Source of the DNA: Hyphomicrobiales bacterium
GTDB lineage: Bacteria > Pseudomonadota > Alphaproteobacteria > Rhizobiales > Beijerinckiaceae
Reading direction: 5' to 3'
Length of the DNA stretch: 64,000 nucleotides
Assembly: GCA_027489955.1 (NCBI GenBank)
Contig: JAIXYZ010000011.1
Coordinates: 1 to 64,000 of the forward strand
Part shown: piece by piece, positions 34,335-42,711 of the stretch
Numbering within the stretch: the first letter of the stretch is position 1
Layout: each line of letters begins with the position of its first letter
Position numbers and translations under genes: made by a program
Notes under the pieces: generated by a model
Seen by the model: the letters and a program-made list of their open reading frames with translations, nothing else
Told to the model about the DNA's origin: nothing
The model's database searches: none

Positions 34335-34359
34335 CGGGCGGCCGAGAGGCCGCCCGTTT
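34335..34359 (+). terminator. Rho-independent terminator after the DUF2267-like gene
   Basis: CGGGCGGCC and GGCCGCCCG make a perfect 9-bp stem with a GAGA tetraloop, followed by TTT. It lies 29 bases behind the stop. Confidence 0.8.
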
Positions 34360-34418
34360 CGCGTTCCGCCGCATTTTCGGCCGGTTCGGCCGTCTTGTCG
34401 GGACGCTATCCCCGCCCG

Positions 34419-35216
34419 ATGATCCGTTTCCGCATGAGGCTGATGAAATTCCTCGTCCTGGGCGTCGTCGCCCTGTTCCTGCTGCCGGTCGGCCTGCACG
34501 CCGCCTGGTGGCTGAACCGCGACCTGCCGCCGACCTACACCATGGCGCGCTGGTCCAGCGCCGGCATCCTGCCGCCCGCCTCCGCCAAGCCCGAGGCCGT
34601 CGTTCACGTCTATGCCGCCCGCGTCGGCCGCTGGCGGGGCATCTTCGCCCATCATTCCTGGATCGTCGTGAAGGAGAAGGGCGCGCCCCGCTACACCCGC
34701 TACGATGTGGTGGGCTGGGGCACGCCGGTGCGCACGGACCTGCGCGATCCGGACGGGTACTGGTACGGCAACCTGCCGATGCTCGTCGGCGCGGTGGAAG
34801 GGGCCGAGGCCGAAGCGCTCATCCCGAAGATTCGCGGCGCGGTGCGCGCCTACCCGTTCTCGAACTACGGCACGTATCTCGCCTGGCCGGGGCCGAACTC
34901 CAACACCTTCGTCAACCACGTGCTGGCGGCGATCCCCGAGGCGGGCATCGCCCTGCCTCCCACCGCCGTCGGCAAGGATTTCCGCGGCAGCGGCTGGTTC
35001 GCCGGGCTCGCCCCCAGCCGCACCGGCATCCAGCTGTCCGCCCAGGGTCTGGCGGGCCTGACGCTCGCCTGGGTGGAAGGCATCGAGATCAACGTGCTCG
35101 GCCTGGTAGCGGGCATCGACCTGCGCGAGCCGGGCCTCAAGATTCCCGGCTTTGGCCGCGTCGGCATCGACATCGGGGACGGCACCGCCGCCGCGGCGCC
35201 GGGGGGTAGTCGCTGA
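34419..35216 (+). CDS. DUF3750 family protein
   Basis: A 265-residue protein with one N-terminal membrane helix (about residues 8-28) and a periplasmic-facing domain. Conserved-looking motifs are GRWRGIFAHHSWIVVKEKG, TRYDVVGWG and WPGPNSNTFVNHVLAAIPE; the His/Asn-containing motifs suggest a hydrolase-like pocket, but no activity is known for DUF3750 and I do not assign one. Start is ATG 34419; ATG 34434 is also possible. The TGA stop overlaps the ATG of the next gene by one base, so the two are co-transcribed. Confidence 0.85.
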   Translation: MIRFRMRLMKFLVLGVVALFLLPVGLHAAWWLNRDLPPTYTMARWSSAGILPPASAKPEAVVHVYAARVGRWRGIFAHHSWIVVKEKGAPRYTRYDVVGWGTPVRTDLRDPDGYWYGNLPMLVGAVEGAEAEALIPKIRGAVRAYPFSNYGTYLAWPGPNSNTFVNHVLAAIPEAGIALPPTAVGKDFRGSGWFAGLAPSRTGIQLSAQGLAGLTLAWVEGIEINVLGLVAGIDLREPGLKIPGFGRVGIDIGDGTAAAAPGGSR

Positions 35217-35869
35217 TGGCCCGTGCCGGGGGACAGCGCCGGCCGGACATCCTCGTCACCGGATTCGGCCCCTTCCCCGGCGTGCCGCGCAATCCCACGG
35301 CGCACCTGGCGCACCTCGTCGCCACCTCGCCGCGCCTCGCCCGGCTGGGCATCGCGGCGCGGGCGCTCGTGCTGACGACGTTATACCGGGCGCTGGAAAG
35401 CGAGCTGGAGCCGGCCCTCGGCCGGACGCGCCCGAGGGCGCTGCTGATGCTCGGCGTCGCGGCCCGCTCGGTCCGGCCCCGGATCGAGACGCGGGCGGTG
35501 AACCGCCGCAGCCTCCTGTATCCGGATGCGGCCGGGCGCGTGCCGCGCACGCCTGCCCTCAAGGCCGGTGCGCCCTTTGCGCTCAAGGGCCGGGACGTCT
35601 CCCCCGCCTTGCTGCGCCAGTTCCGCCGTTTCGGGCTGGACGCGGTCTGGTCCCGCGACGCCGGGCGCTACCTGTGCAATGCGGGTTATTTCACCGCCCT
35701 CGCCCACCCGGCGATGCGGGGCCGGCCGACCCTGTTCGTGCACGTGCCGATGCCGCGCAAGGCCGGCGGGTCGCGCCCGGACCGGCGGCCGACCGTGGAG
35801 GCGCTGGCCCGCGGCCTGACCGCCCTGGCGGCGGCGCTCGCAAGGCGCGGCCGCCGGACCCTGGCCTAA
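35216..35869 (+). CDS. Pyroglutamyl-peptidase I family (C15) protein
   Basis: A 217-residue cysteine peptidase homologue that in the family removes N-terminal pyroglutamate. The N-terminus ILVTGFGPFPGVPRNPT is the family signature; the catalytic Cys is in GRYLCNAGYFTAL, the His in LFVHVPMP, and the Glu is probably that of RIETRAVNRR. The region normally reading ERVAIN-DARIPDN is divergent, so substrate preference may differ. Basic residues (Arg) are frequent at the C-terminus. It overlaps DUF3750 upstream and the convergent acetyltransferase by 4 bases. Confidence 0.85.
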   Translation: MARAGGQRRPDILVTGFGPFPGVPRNPTAHLAHLVATSPRLARLGIAARALVLTTLYRALESELEPALGRTRPRALLMLGVAARSVRPRIETRAVNRRSLLYPDAAGRVPRTPALKAGAPFALKGRDVSPALLRQFRRFGLDAVWSRDAGRYLCNAGYFTALAHPAMRGRPTLFVHVPMPRKAGGSRPDRRPTVEALARGLTALAAALARRGRRTLA

Positions 35870-36357
35870 GGCAGAAGACGCTCGAAATACCGCACGCGCT
35901 TGCACCCGCCCGGCAGCAGGGCCTCGCCGACCGGCACGAAGCTAAAGGCGGCATGGAAGGCATCGGAGGCCGGATTGGGCGGATCGACGTTCACCTCGCA
36001 CACCACCCGGGGCACGGACCGCGCCGCCGCCTTGGCAAGCAGCCCCTCGTAGAGCCGCCGCGCGTGCCCGCGGCCCCGCGCCACCGGATCGACGACGATG
36101 CGGTCGACATAGACAAAGCTCGTGTAGCGCGCGCGGAACCACAGGAAGTTCGGGCTGGCATAGGCGGCGTCCTGGTCGAGCGCGATGAGCAGCGCCTCGC
36201 AATCGCCGACGATCTCGGCCGCGAAGGCATTCGCGACCAGCGCCGCGAGCGCCGCCGCGTCGAGCTCGGACAGTTCCGACGCATGCCGGTTGTTCAGCGC
36301 CAGAACGGCGGGAAGGTCCGCCGGCCCGATGGGCCGCACCGGTTGCGTCTCAGCCAT
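35866..36357 (-). CDS. GNAT family N-acetyltransferase
   Basis: A 163-residue acetyl-CoA-dependent transferase. The acetyl-CoA-binding motif is VYVDRIVVDPVARGRGHARR, in which R-G-R-G-H-A is the Q/RxxGxG/A signature. Residues after it (RVVCEVNVDPPNPASDAFHA) match the conserved Asn-containing strand and helix seen in single-domain GNATs of unknown substrate. It overlaps the upstream asparaginase gene by 8 bases and so belongs to the same operon. Confidence 0.9.
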   Translation of the reverse strand: MAETQPVRPIGPADLPAVLALNNRHASELSELDAAALAALVANAFAAEIVGDCEALLIALDQDAAYASPNFLWFRARYTSFVYVDRIVVDPVARGRGHARRLYEGLLAKAAARSVPRVVCEVNVDPPNPASDAFHAAFSFVPVGEALLPGGCKRVRYFERLLP

Positions 36358-37357
36358 GGAGCGGGGCGACCGCGCGCACGCGTCCGACCTCGATGCCGTT
36401 CCAGTTGCGCATGCCGTGGTCCATCAGCCCGGCGACGAAGGCCGCGTCGTCCGGCTCGAGCTTCAAGTAGCGCAGGATGATTGCAGCCATGGCCGCCTCC
36501 GCCGCGCGCGACCCGCCATCGTCGCACTTAATCGCGACACCGAGGCCGAGCTCCGGCAGCGTGCCGCAATAGACGCCCTCCGCGCCCGTCTTCACGAAGG
36601 CACGGGCCCCGAGCCGCCCCATCAACAGCGTGTCGAACCGGCCGGTCCCGGCGACGAAGAACGGAGCGGCGGCGACGGCGGCACGAATGCGCGCGGCCGC
36701 CTTCGCCCGCGCGGGCGGCAGGCCGTGGCCGGAGCCGAACCGCGCAAATCCCAGGGCCAGCGACGCCAGCGGCACGGCATAGGTCGGTATCGAGCAGCCG
36801 TCGACGCCGCGCAGATGGGCGTCGTGCCGGGCGCCGGTCACAGCCTCCAGGGCGCCGCGCACGTCGTGTTGGACCCGGTGGCCGGCCTGGACGTAGCCGG
36901 TGGGGTCGACGCCGGCCTCGCACGCCAGGCAGATGAAGCCCGCATGCTTGCCCGAGCAATTGTTGTGAAGGGCGGTCGGCTCTGCGCCCGTGGCGGCGAG
37001 CGCGCGGGCGGCCCTGTCGCCCATCGGCCAATGGGCGCCGCATTCCAGGCAGCCTGCATCGAGGCCCGCCTTGGCGAGCATGGAGGCAGCGGTATCCGCA
37101 TGCGCCGGCTCGCCGGAATGGGATGCGCAGGCCAGCGCGATCTCGGGATCGGTCAGGCCGAACCGTTCGGCCGCGCCGCTCTCCATCAGCGGCAGGGCCT
37201 GGATGGCTTTGACCGCCGAGCGCGGGAAGACGGGGCGGTCCACATCGCCGAGCGAGAGCAGGACGGCGCCGTCGGCATCCATGACGCAGACCGCACCGCG
37301 ATGGCGCGATTCGACGACGTCGCCGCGGGTGACCTCGACCAGAACCGGATTGTCCAT
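36350..37357 (-). CDS. L-asparaginase, Rhizobium etli type (asparaginase II family)
   Basis: A 335-residue amidohydrolase of the third asparaginase structural class, which releases ammonia from asparagine. Signatures are FPRSAVKAIQALPLMESGAA (catalytic Ser-x-x-Lys), NNCSGKHAGF with the zinc-binding Cys and catalytic Lys, and GVDGCSIPTYAVPLA with a second metal-ligand Cys. Two further motifs are DDGGSRAAEAAM and the C-terminal MRNWNGIEVG. Start ATG 37357 is preceded by a GGAGG-containing purine stretch at 8 bases. There is no signal peptide, so the enzyme is cytoplasmic. It precedes the acetyltransferase. Confidence 0.92.
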   Translation of the reverse strand: MDNPVLVEVTRGDVVESRHRGAVCVMDADGAVLLSLGDVDRPVFPRSAVKAIQALPLMESGAAERFGLTDPEIALACASHSGEPAHADTAASMLAKAGLDAGCLECGAHWPMGDRAARALAATGAEPTALHNNCSGKHAGFICLACEAGVDPTGYVQAGHRVQHDVRGALEAVTGARHDAHLRGVDGCSIPTYAVPLASLALGFARFGSGHGLPPARAKAAARIRAAVAAAPFFVAGTGRFDTLLMGRLGARAFVKTGAEGVYCGTLPELGLGVAIKCDDGGSRAAEAAMAAIILRYLKLEPDDAAFVAGLMDHGMRNWNGIEVGRVRAVAPLHG

Positions 37358-37512
37358 GGGCTGAAGCCCCCTCCTCATTGGCGACGCCGGACCTTGTGGC
37401 CGCTGGGGGCGGGCCTTGTCAAAGCGCGCCGGCGCGCAGACCGGAAGGGCCTCCCGCCGGTTGCGGCGCACGCCAGCCATTGCGACAAAGGCGGCCCGAG
37501 GAGGACGGACCG

Positions 37513-38343
37513 ATGAACGCCGATCTCGACGCGCAGTACAACAACCGCGCCCGCGTGCCCGACCATCCGGCCATCTTCGAGCGCTGGTCGAAGGCCGCCG
37601 CGGCCTATCGCGCCACGTCGCGCGCCGAGCTGGGCGTGCCCTATGGCCAGACGGTGCGCCATTACTACGACGTCTTCCCGGCCGTGGGAGACGGCCGCCA
37701 GCGCCCGCTCGTCGTGTTCATCCATGGCGGCTACTGGCGCTCGCTCGATCCGCGCATGTTCAGCCACATGGCGCGCGGCCTCAACGCCCGCGGCCACGAC
37801 GTGGCGCTCACCGGCTACGACCTGTGCCCCCAGGTTTCCATCCTGGACATCATCGCCCAGCAGCGCCGCGCCCTTGCCGCGCTGTGGCGGCGCTTCGGGC
37901 GGCGCATGGTCGTGGCGGGGCACTCGGCCGGCGGGCACCTGGCCGCCTGCATGCTCGCCACCAACTGGCCGGACTACGACCGGGACCTGCCTCCGGCGAT
38001 GGTGGGTGCGGCTTACGCGATCTCGGGCCTGTTCGACCTGTCTCCCCTCCTCGCGGTGTCGATGAACGAGGACCTGCGGCTGGACGCCGCCGGCGCGCTC
38101 GCCGCGAGCCCGCAATTCTGGGCGCCGCCGGCCGGGCTGGCGATGGACGCCGTGGTCGGCGGGGACGAGAGCGAGGCCTTCCTCGACCAGACCCGGGCCA
38201 TCGCGGATGCCTGGCGCCCCGCCGGCGTCGCCATGCGGGCAGGCGCGATCCCGGGCACGAACCATTTCACCGTGCTCGACCCGCTGGAGGACGCCTCGTC
38301 GCTGATGACGGCGCGCATCGCGCAGCTGGCGCGCGCGCTTTGA
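37513..38343 (+). CDS. Alpha/beta hydrolase, kynurenine formamidase-like
   Basis: A 276-residue serine hydrolase. The motif FIHGGYWRSLD (HGGYW) is typical of the alpha/beta-hydrolase type arylformamidases; the nucleophile elbow is VAGHSAGGHLAA, the acid is probably in GGDESEAF and the His in GTNHFTVLDPL. In that family N-formylkynurenine is cleaved in tryptophan degradation, but related members act on other amides. AGGAGG lies 8 bases before the ATG at 37513. It is followed 67 bases later by an amino-acid-type binding protein gene. Confidence 0.88.
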   Translation: MNADLDAQYNNRARVPDHPAIFERWSKAAAAYRATSRAELGVPYGQTVRHYYDVFPAVGDGRQRPLVVFIHGGYWRSLDPRMFSHMARGLNARGHDVALTGYDLCPQVSILDIIAQQRRALAALWRRFGRRMVVAGHSAGGHLAACMLATNWPDYDRDLPPAMVGAAYAISGLFDLSPLLAVSMNEDLRLDAAGALAASPQFWAPPAGLAMDAVVGGDESEAFLDQTRAIADAWRPAGVAMRAGAIPGTNHFTVLDPLEDASSLMTARIAQLARAL

Positions 38344-38410
38344 CAGGCCTTGCGGCGCCTTTAAGGTGCTCGCCCGGAAACGGTACGGCTCCCTGGAGAG
38401 GTCAAGAACG

Positions 38411-39571
38411 ATGAAGACGATGTTGCTGGCGGCGTCCGCGCTCGCGCTTGCTGCCGCCGCCCCGCTGCCCGCCCTCGCGCAGGCCAAGGTCAAGGTGGGC
38501 GTGGTCACCACCCTGTCCGGGCCCTCGGCCGCTCTGGGCCAGCACCTGCGGGACGGTTTCGCGCTCGGCGTGAAGTCCCTCGGCGGCAAGCTCGGCGGCC
38601 TCGACGCCGAGGTGATCGTGGTCGACGACGAATTGAAGCCCGACGCGGCCGTCACCAAGGTCCGCGGCCTGCTCGACCGCGACCAGGTGGACGTCGTCGT
38701 CGGCGTGATCTTCTCCAACGTGCTGATGGCCGTGCACAAGCCGGTCGTCGATTCCGGCACGCCGTTCATCGGCACCAATGCCGGCCCGTCCCCGGCCGCC
38801 GGCCGTGCCTGCAGCCCCTGGTTCTTCTCCACCGCCTACCAGAACGACCAGAACCACGAGGTGCTGGGCAAGCACGCCCAGGACACCGGCTACAAGAAGG
38901 TCGTGCTGATCGCCCCGAACTACCAGGCGGGCAAGGACGCGCTCGCCGGCTTCAAGCGCCATTACCAGGGCGAGGTCGCCGACGAGATCTACACCCCGCT
39001 CGGCCAGCTCGACTTCTCGGCCGAGCTCGCCAAGGTGGCGGCGGCCAAGCCCGATGCGGTCTTCACCTTCATGCCCGGCGGCATGGGCGTGAACCTCGTC
39101 AAGCAGTGGAAGCAGGCCGGCCTCACCGCGCCGCTCCTCTCCGCCTTCACGGTGGACGAGACCTCGCTCCCCGCCGCCGGCGATGCGGCCGTCGGCCTGC
39201 TGACTGGCGCTCAGTGGGCGCCTGGCCTCGACAACGCGGCCTCCAAGGCCTTCGTCTCCGCGTTCGAGAAGGAATTCTCCTACGTGCCGGCAATGTACGC
39301 CGCCAACGCCTACGACGCCGCGCTCCTGCTCGACAGCGCGATCAAGGCGGCGGGCGGAACCGACAAGGCCAAGCTCCGCGACGCGATCAAGGCCGCGAAG
39401 TTCCAGTCCGTGCGCGGCGATTTCGCCTTCAACACCAACCAGTTCCCCATCCAGGACTTCTTCCTGGCGCAGGTGGAGAAGCGCTCCGACGGGAAGTTCC
39501 AGACCAGGCCCGTGAAGACCGTCTTCTCCAAGTACGGCGATGCCTACGCCAAGGACTGCGCGATGAAGTGA
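38411..39571 (+). CDS. ABC transporter substrate-binding protein, branched-chain amino acid (LivK) type
   Basis: A 386-residue periplasmic type I binding protein. Signal peptide MKTMLLAASALALAAAAPLP ends near ALAQA; the mature part starts KVKVGVVTTLSGPSAALGQH and shows DAEVIVVDDELKPDAAVTKV, the ordinary LivK/aliphatic amide-binding fold. Ligands in the family include amino acids, aromatic acids and amides. No permease or ATPase genes are adjacent, so it must use components encoded elsewhere. GGAGAGG is upstream of the ATG at 38411. A strong hairpin follows its stop. Confidence 0.92.
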   Translation: MKTMLLAASALALAAAAPLPALAQAKVKVGVVTTLSGPSAALGQHLRDGFALGVKSLGGKLGGLDAEVIVVDDELKPDAAVTKVRGLLDRDQVDVVVGVIFSNVLMAVHKPVVDSGTPFIGTNAGPSPAAGRACSPWFFSTAYQNDQNHEVLGKHAQDTGYKKVVLIAPNYQAGKDALAGFKRHYQGEVADEIYTPLGQLDFSAELAKVAAAKPDAVFTFMPGGMGVNLVKQWKQAGLTAPLLSAFTVDETSLPAAGDAAVGLLTGAQWAPGLDNAASKAFVSAFEKEFSYVPAMYAANAYDAALLLDSAIKAAGGTDKAKLRDAIKAAKFQSVRGDFAFNTNQFPIQDFFLAQVEKRSDGKFQTRPVKTVFSKYGDAYAKDCAMK

Positions 39572-39578
39572 CGTTTAT

Positions 39579-39608
39579 CCGGCGCGGGGTCGCCCGATCC
39601 CGCGCCGG
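39579..39608 (+). terminator. Hairpin between binding-protein gene and RAM-domain gene
   Basis: CCGGCGCGGG and CCCGCGCCGG form a perfect 10-bp stem with a 10-base loop, 7 bases behind the stop. No T run follows, so it could be a 3' stabilising structure or partial terminator rather than a full terminator. Confidence 0.55.
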
Positions 39609-39635
39609 TCCCTTCCGCTGGAGACCGCCACGCCC

Positions 39636-39872
39636 GTGCAGACCTTCTTCGTCCAGATCAAATGCCGTCTCGGCAAGACCTACGCGGTGGCGAGCGAACT
39701 CGCCGACCGGGAGATCGCGTCGGAAATCTATTCCACCGCCGGCGACTTCGACATCCTCGCCAAGTTCCACGTGGACGCCGACGTCGACATCGGCCGCTTC
39801 GTCGGCGAGCACGTCCAGACGATCCCCGAGATCGCGGACACGCGGACGATCATTACGTTCAAGGCGTTTTAA
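39636..39872 (+). CDS. Stand-alone Lrp/AsnC ligand-binding (RAM) domain protein
   Basis: A 78-residue protein consisting only of the RAM effector domain of Lrp/AsnC regulators, without any DNA-binding domain. MQTFFVQIKCRLGKTYAVAS, GDFDILAKFHVDADVDIGRF and the ending TRTIITFKAF follow the beta-alpha-beta-beta-alpha-beta pattern. Such single-domain proteins form dimers or octamers that bind amino acids; some modulate full-length Lrp proteins. The start is the GTG at 39636, with GGAG about 13 bases upstream. It lies behind an amino-acid-type binding protein gene. The 3' end abuts an AT-rich islet. Confidence 0.9.
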   Translation: MQTFFVQIKCRLGKTYAVASELADREIASEIYSTAGDFDILAKFHVDADVDIGRFVGEHVQTIPEIADTRTIITFKAF

Positions 39873-39972
39873 TGCATTTATTATCAATAACTTAGTGAAT
39901 GGTTCTGTGGTTGCAGCGACATATTTGATCGACACTTAGCTCGCCAATGGGTTGTGTCGTGGAGCCATGCGT

Positions 39973-40212
39973 ATGGGCGAGATCATAGCCGGACTGCTGG
40001 TCGTTATCGTCGGCGGCTATATCCTGCTGATGTTCGGAAACATCGTGATCCAGAGTTTCTGGGACAAGCGGGTGCGCGACGATCTGCTGAGCGATCCGCA
40101 TCTTAGGAACCCTACGCTCTTCCACAAGCTAGCTTTCGCCGGGCTCGCAGCGCTGCTGCTGGTGTTCGCCGGTTGGTTGGTGCTGCGTGGTCTGAGCGTG
40201 ATGATCTCATAA
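39973..40212 (+). CDS. Small two-helix membrane protein, unknown function
   Basis: A 79-residue protein with two hydrophobic helices: about residues 4-28 (AGLLVVIVGGYILLMFG) and about 54-76 (LAFAGLAALLLVFAGWLVL), separated by a charged loop FWDKRVRDDLLSDPHLRNP. I do not recognise a family. GGAG at 39961-39964 is 8 bases before the ATG at 39973, which is preferred over the ATG at 39967. Codon use is less GC-rich than neighbouring genes, and a textbook terminator follows 3 bases after the stop, which argues that it is a real gene. It may have been acquired together with the islet. Confidence 0.7.
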   Translation: MGEIIAGLLVVIVGGYILLMFGNIVIQSFWDKRVRDDLLSDPHLRNPTLFHKLAFAGLAALLLVFAGWLVLRGLSVMIS

Positions 40213-40215
40213 TGA

Positions 40216-40239
40216 AAAGCCCCGCCTAAGCGGGGCTTT
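40216..40239 (+). terminator. Strong bidirectional-looking terminator
   Basis: AAAGCCCCGC and GCGGGGCTTT form a perfect 10-bp stem with the tetraloop CTAA, preceded by A and followed by TTT-C. It ends the small membrane protein gene and, because both flanks carry A/T runs, could also act on transcripts from argE on the other strand. Confidence 0.9.
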
Positions 40240-40393
40240 CTCGTGCCGGGCCCACCGCATCTTGAACGCAGTTGCCCGGCCTCGCCATCAATCCCACAGC
40301 GGCAGTTGATATCGACCGGCATTTAGTAGCCGTCAAACATTGATTTCATTGCCAAATTTGGTTCAATAAATACGTTCAAGGTGTTCTCGCCGC

Positions 40394-41551
40394 TCACCCC
40401 CTGCACCGCTCCACCAGCCGCCCGATGAAGGCGTCGCAGGCGGCGAGTTCCGAGGCCGCGATATACTCGTCCGGCTTGTGCGCCTGCTCGATGCGCCCCG
40501 GGCCGACGATGACGGTCGGCACGCCGGCCTGCTGGAACAGCCCGGCTTCGGTGCCGTAGGCCACCTTGCAATGGCTGTTGCGGCCGGCGAGCCCCTTGGC
40601 CAGCGTCACGATGGGAGCGTCCTCCGCCGTGTCGAGGCCCGGGAACCCCGCATAGATGGCGATGTCGAAGCCGGATTCAGGATCGACCGCCTGCATGGCG
40701 GGCTCCAGCACCTCGCGGGCATGGCGCACGATCCGCGCGACGGCCGCATCGGCATCGTCGGCGCCCACCACCCTCACCTCGAAGACGATCGAGGCTTCGT
40801 GGGGCACGATGTTCAGGGCCGTGCCGCCGTGGAACGTGCCCACATGCGCGGTGGAATGGGGCACGTCGTAAAGTTCGTCCCGGGCGCCCCCGGCCGCGAA
40901 TTCCAGGCCCAGCGCCTGGACCTCGACCACGAGCCGCGCCAGCCATTCGACCGCGTTGACGCCCTGCGGGGCCAGCGAGGAATGGCACGCCTTGCCGCGC
41001 GCGGTCACCCGCACGCTGCGCTTGCCCTTGTGGCCCGTCGCGACCTCCATGGCCGTCGGCTCCCCGACGAAGCAGCCGAGCGGCAGCGGCAGGTCCTGGC
41101 CCAGACGCGCGATCATGCCGCGCACGCCCACGCAGCCGACCTCTTCGTCGTAGGAGAAGGCAAGATGCAAAGGCGTCGCCAGCGGGGCCGCCAGCATGTC
41201 GGGCAAGGCGGCCAGGCAGCAGGCGAGAAAACCCTTCATGTCGCATGAGCCGCGGCCGTAGAGCCGGCCGTCCCGGGCGGTGAGCGTGAAGGGATCGGTG
41301 TTCCAGGCCTGGCCCTCCACGGGCACCACGTCGGTATGGCCCGACAGGACATAGCCGCCGCGGTCGGCGGGGCCGACGGTCGCCCAGAGATTGGCCTTGG
41401 CGCCGGTGGAATCGTAGACCCGCTCGGACCGGACGCCGTGCCGGTCGAGATAGGCCTCGACCCAGGCGATCAGGTCGAGATTCGACCGGGCGCTCGTCGT
41501 GTCGAAAGCGACGAGGGCCGCCAGGATCTCGGCGGAGGACAGGCGCGACAT
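40394..41551 (-). CDS. argE: Acetylornithine deacetylase (M20 family)
   Basis: A 385-residue metallohydrolase that removes acetyl from N-acetylornithine in arginine synthesis. Metal and catalytic residues are seen as SGHTDVVPVEGQ (His, Asp), RGSCDMKGFLACCLAAL (bridging Asp), FSYDEEVGCVG (Glu-Glu), GEPTAMEVATGHKG (Glu) and the late QAHKPDEYIA (His). The dimerisation domain (KRSVRVTARGKACHSSLAPQ) is intact. Related amidases in the family deacetylate other amino acids. The gene is 18 bases downstream of a LysR gene on the same strand and is probably co-transcribed with it. Confidence 0.92.
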   Translation of the reverse strand: MSRLSSAEILAALVAFDTTSARSNLDLIAWVEAYLDRHGVRSERVYDSTGAKANLWATVGPADRGGYVLSGHTDVVPVEGQAWNTDPFTLTARDGRLYGRGSCDMKGFLACCLAALPDMLAAPLATPLHLAFSYDEEVGCVGVRGMIARLGQDLPLPLGCFVGEPTAMEVATGHKGKRSVRVTARGKACHSSLAPQGVNAVEWLARLVVEVQALGLEFAAGGARDELYDVPHSTAHVGTFHGGTALNIVPHEASIVFEVRVVGADDADAAVARIVRHAREVLEPAMQAVDPESGFDIAIYAGFPGLDTAEDAPIVTLAKGLAGRNSHCKVAYGTEAGLFQQAGVPTVIVGPGRIEQAHKPDEYIAASELAACDAFIGRLVERCRG

Positions 41552-41569
41552 GGGTGGCTCCGGGGAAGA

Positions 41570-42526
41570 CTAGCGCAAGGGATGCGTGAAGGGATCGTCG
41601 GGCTGGTTCGCCCGCACGAAATCGGCAAATTGCTGCGCCGCCGGCGAGCCGGTGCCCGTCGACGGCATGAGATAGGTGGTCTCGAAGGGAATGGTCGGGC
41701 GGAACGGGCGGAACAGGAGCTCGTCCCCGACCTCGAAGGCGAGCGGGAACGGGTTGACGATGGTCACCCCCACCTGCCGCTTTACGAGTTCCACGACGAA
41801 GGCCGAGGTGGTGCCCTCGGCCACGATGTTGGGCTGCACGCCCGCATTGGCGAAGGCGCGCTCCAGCCGGGCGCGGGACGAGAACCGGCGCGTCAGGAAG
41901 ACGACCGGCTCCTCGGCCAGGTCGTTGGCGCTGACGAAGGGCTTGTCGGCGAGCGGATGCCCCGGCCACAGCACCGCATGGGCCGAGCAGCGCCGGATCG
42001 TCTGCGCCACGATGCCGGGATGGGCGGCCGGCTCGTCGACGAAGCCCAGATCGGCGGCGCCGTCGGCCACCGCGGCGCTGACGTCGCTCGATTTCCCGAT
42101 CTCCACCTGCAGCCGCACGTTCGGCTCGATCAGCCGGAACCGGGCGATGAGGTCCGCCAGGAAGAAATGCGCGATGGTCGGCGGCGCCGCGACCCGCAGC
42201 AGGCTGCCGGCGCGGATCGTATCGGGCCAGCCGTCCAGCCGGTCCAGCACGGTGAAGATCGGCGCGGCCTCGCGGTCGAGCGCGAAGGCATCCGCGGTGG
42301 GCACCAGCCTCCCGCCATCGCGCAGGAACAGCTCCCGCCCCAGCCGCGCCTCCAGCGAGCCGATGGCCCGGGAGACCGCCGGTTGCGAAATGCCAAGCCG
42401 GTGTGCCGCCGCCGTCGTCTTGCGCGTCGATATGACGGCATGCAGCACTTCCAGCTCGCGCAGGCTCGGTCTCGACCGGCCCTCGTCCTCGTTATCACCC
42501 GTCCGCATATCTTTATGCAAAACCAT
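41570..42526 (-). CDS. LysR family transcriptional regulator
   Basis: A 318-residue regulator. The N-terminal winged helix-turn-helix is at about residues 22-82 (LRELEVLHAVISTRKTTAAA, LGISQPAVSRAIGSLEARLG), followed by a periplasmic-binding-like effector domain from about 105, with DLGFVDEPAAHPGIVAQ and VTIVNPFPLAFE. It lies upstream of argE and diverges from the peptide importer operon across 185 bases. LysR proteins usually control the divergent gene, so the importer is a likely target (inference). ATG 42526 is given; ATG 42508 is also possible. Confidence 0.92.
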   Translation of the reverse strand: MVLHKDMRTGDNEDEGRSRPSLRELEVLHAVISTRKTTAAAHRLGISQPAVSRAIGSLEARLGRELFLRDGGRLVPTADAFALDREAAPIFTVLDRLDGWPDTIRAGSLLRVAAPPTIAHFFLADLIARFRLIEPNVRLQVEIGKSSDVSAAVADGAADLGFVDEPAAHPGIVAQTIRRCSAHAVLWPGHPLADKPFVSANDLAEEPVVFLTRRFSSRARLERAFANAGVQPNIVAEGTTSAFVVELVKRQVGVTIVNPFPLAFEVGDELLFRPFRPTIPFETTYLMPSTGTGSPAAQQFADFVRANQPDDPFTHPLR

Positions 42527-42711
42527 TATTCATTTCTCGGATGACAATACGCTAGAGGCATACTAGCTTCAAGTCACCAACGATCAAGAGCCGATCGCCG
42601 TCGGGGGTGGCGAGAAGGCCGAAAGGGTCGGGGTCGCGGCAAGCGCCTCGTCACACAATCGGGAACTAGACAAAGCGGCTCCAAGAGCCCTGAAAGCTGG
42701 AGGCAGATTTG

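Larger units (their letters stand above)
39854..40385. other. AT-rich islet bounded by imperfect 15-bp direct repeats
   Basis: From about 39870 to 40390 the base composition drops clearly below that of the surrounding high-GC DNA. TACGTTCAAGGCGTT (39854-39868), which is the end of the RAM-domain gene, recurs as TACGTTCAAGGTGTT (40371-40385) with one mismatch. Between them lie a small membrane protein gene and a strong terminator. This looks like a short acquired segment, though the right-hand repeat does not rebuild the gene end. Confidence 0.45.

Noticed and set aside
42527-42711. A LysR T-N11-A operator between the LysR gene and the peptide importer
   Set aside because: The gap is AT-richer than its surroundings and CTAG occurs twice near 42552-42567, but I could not find a symmetric T-N11-A site with confidence.
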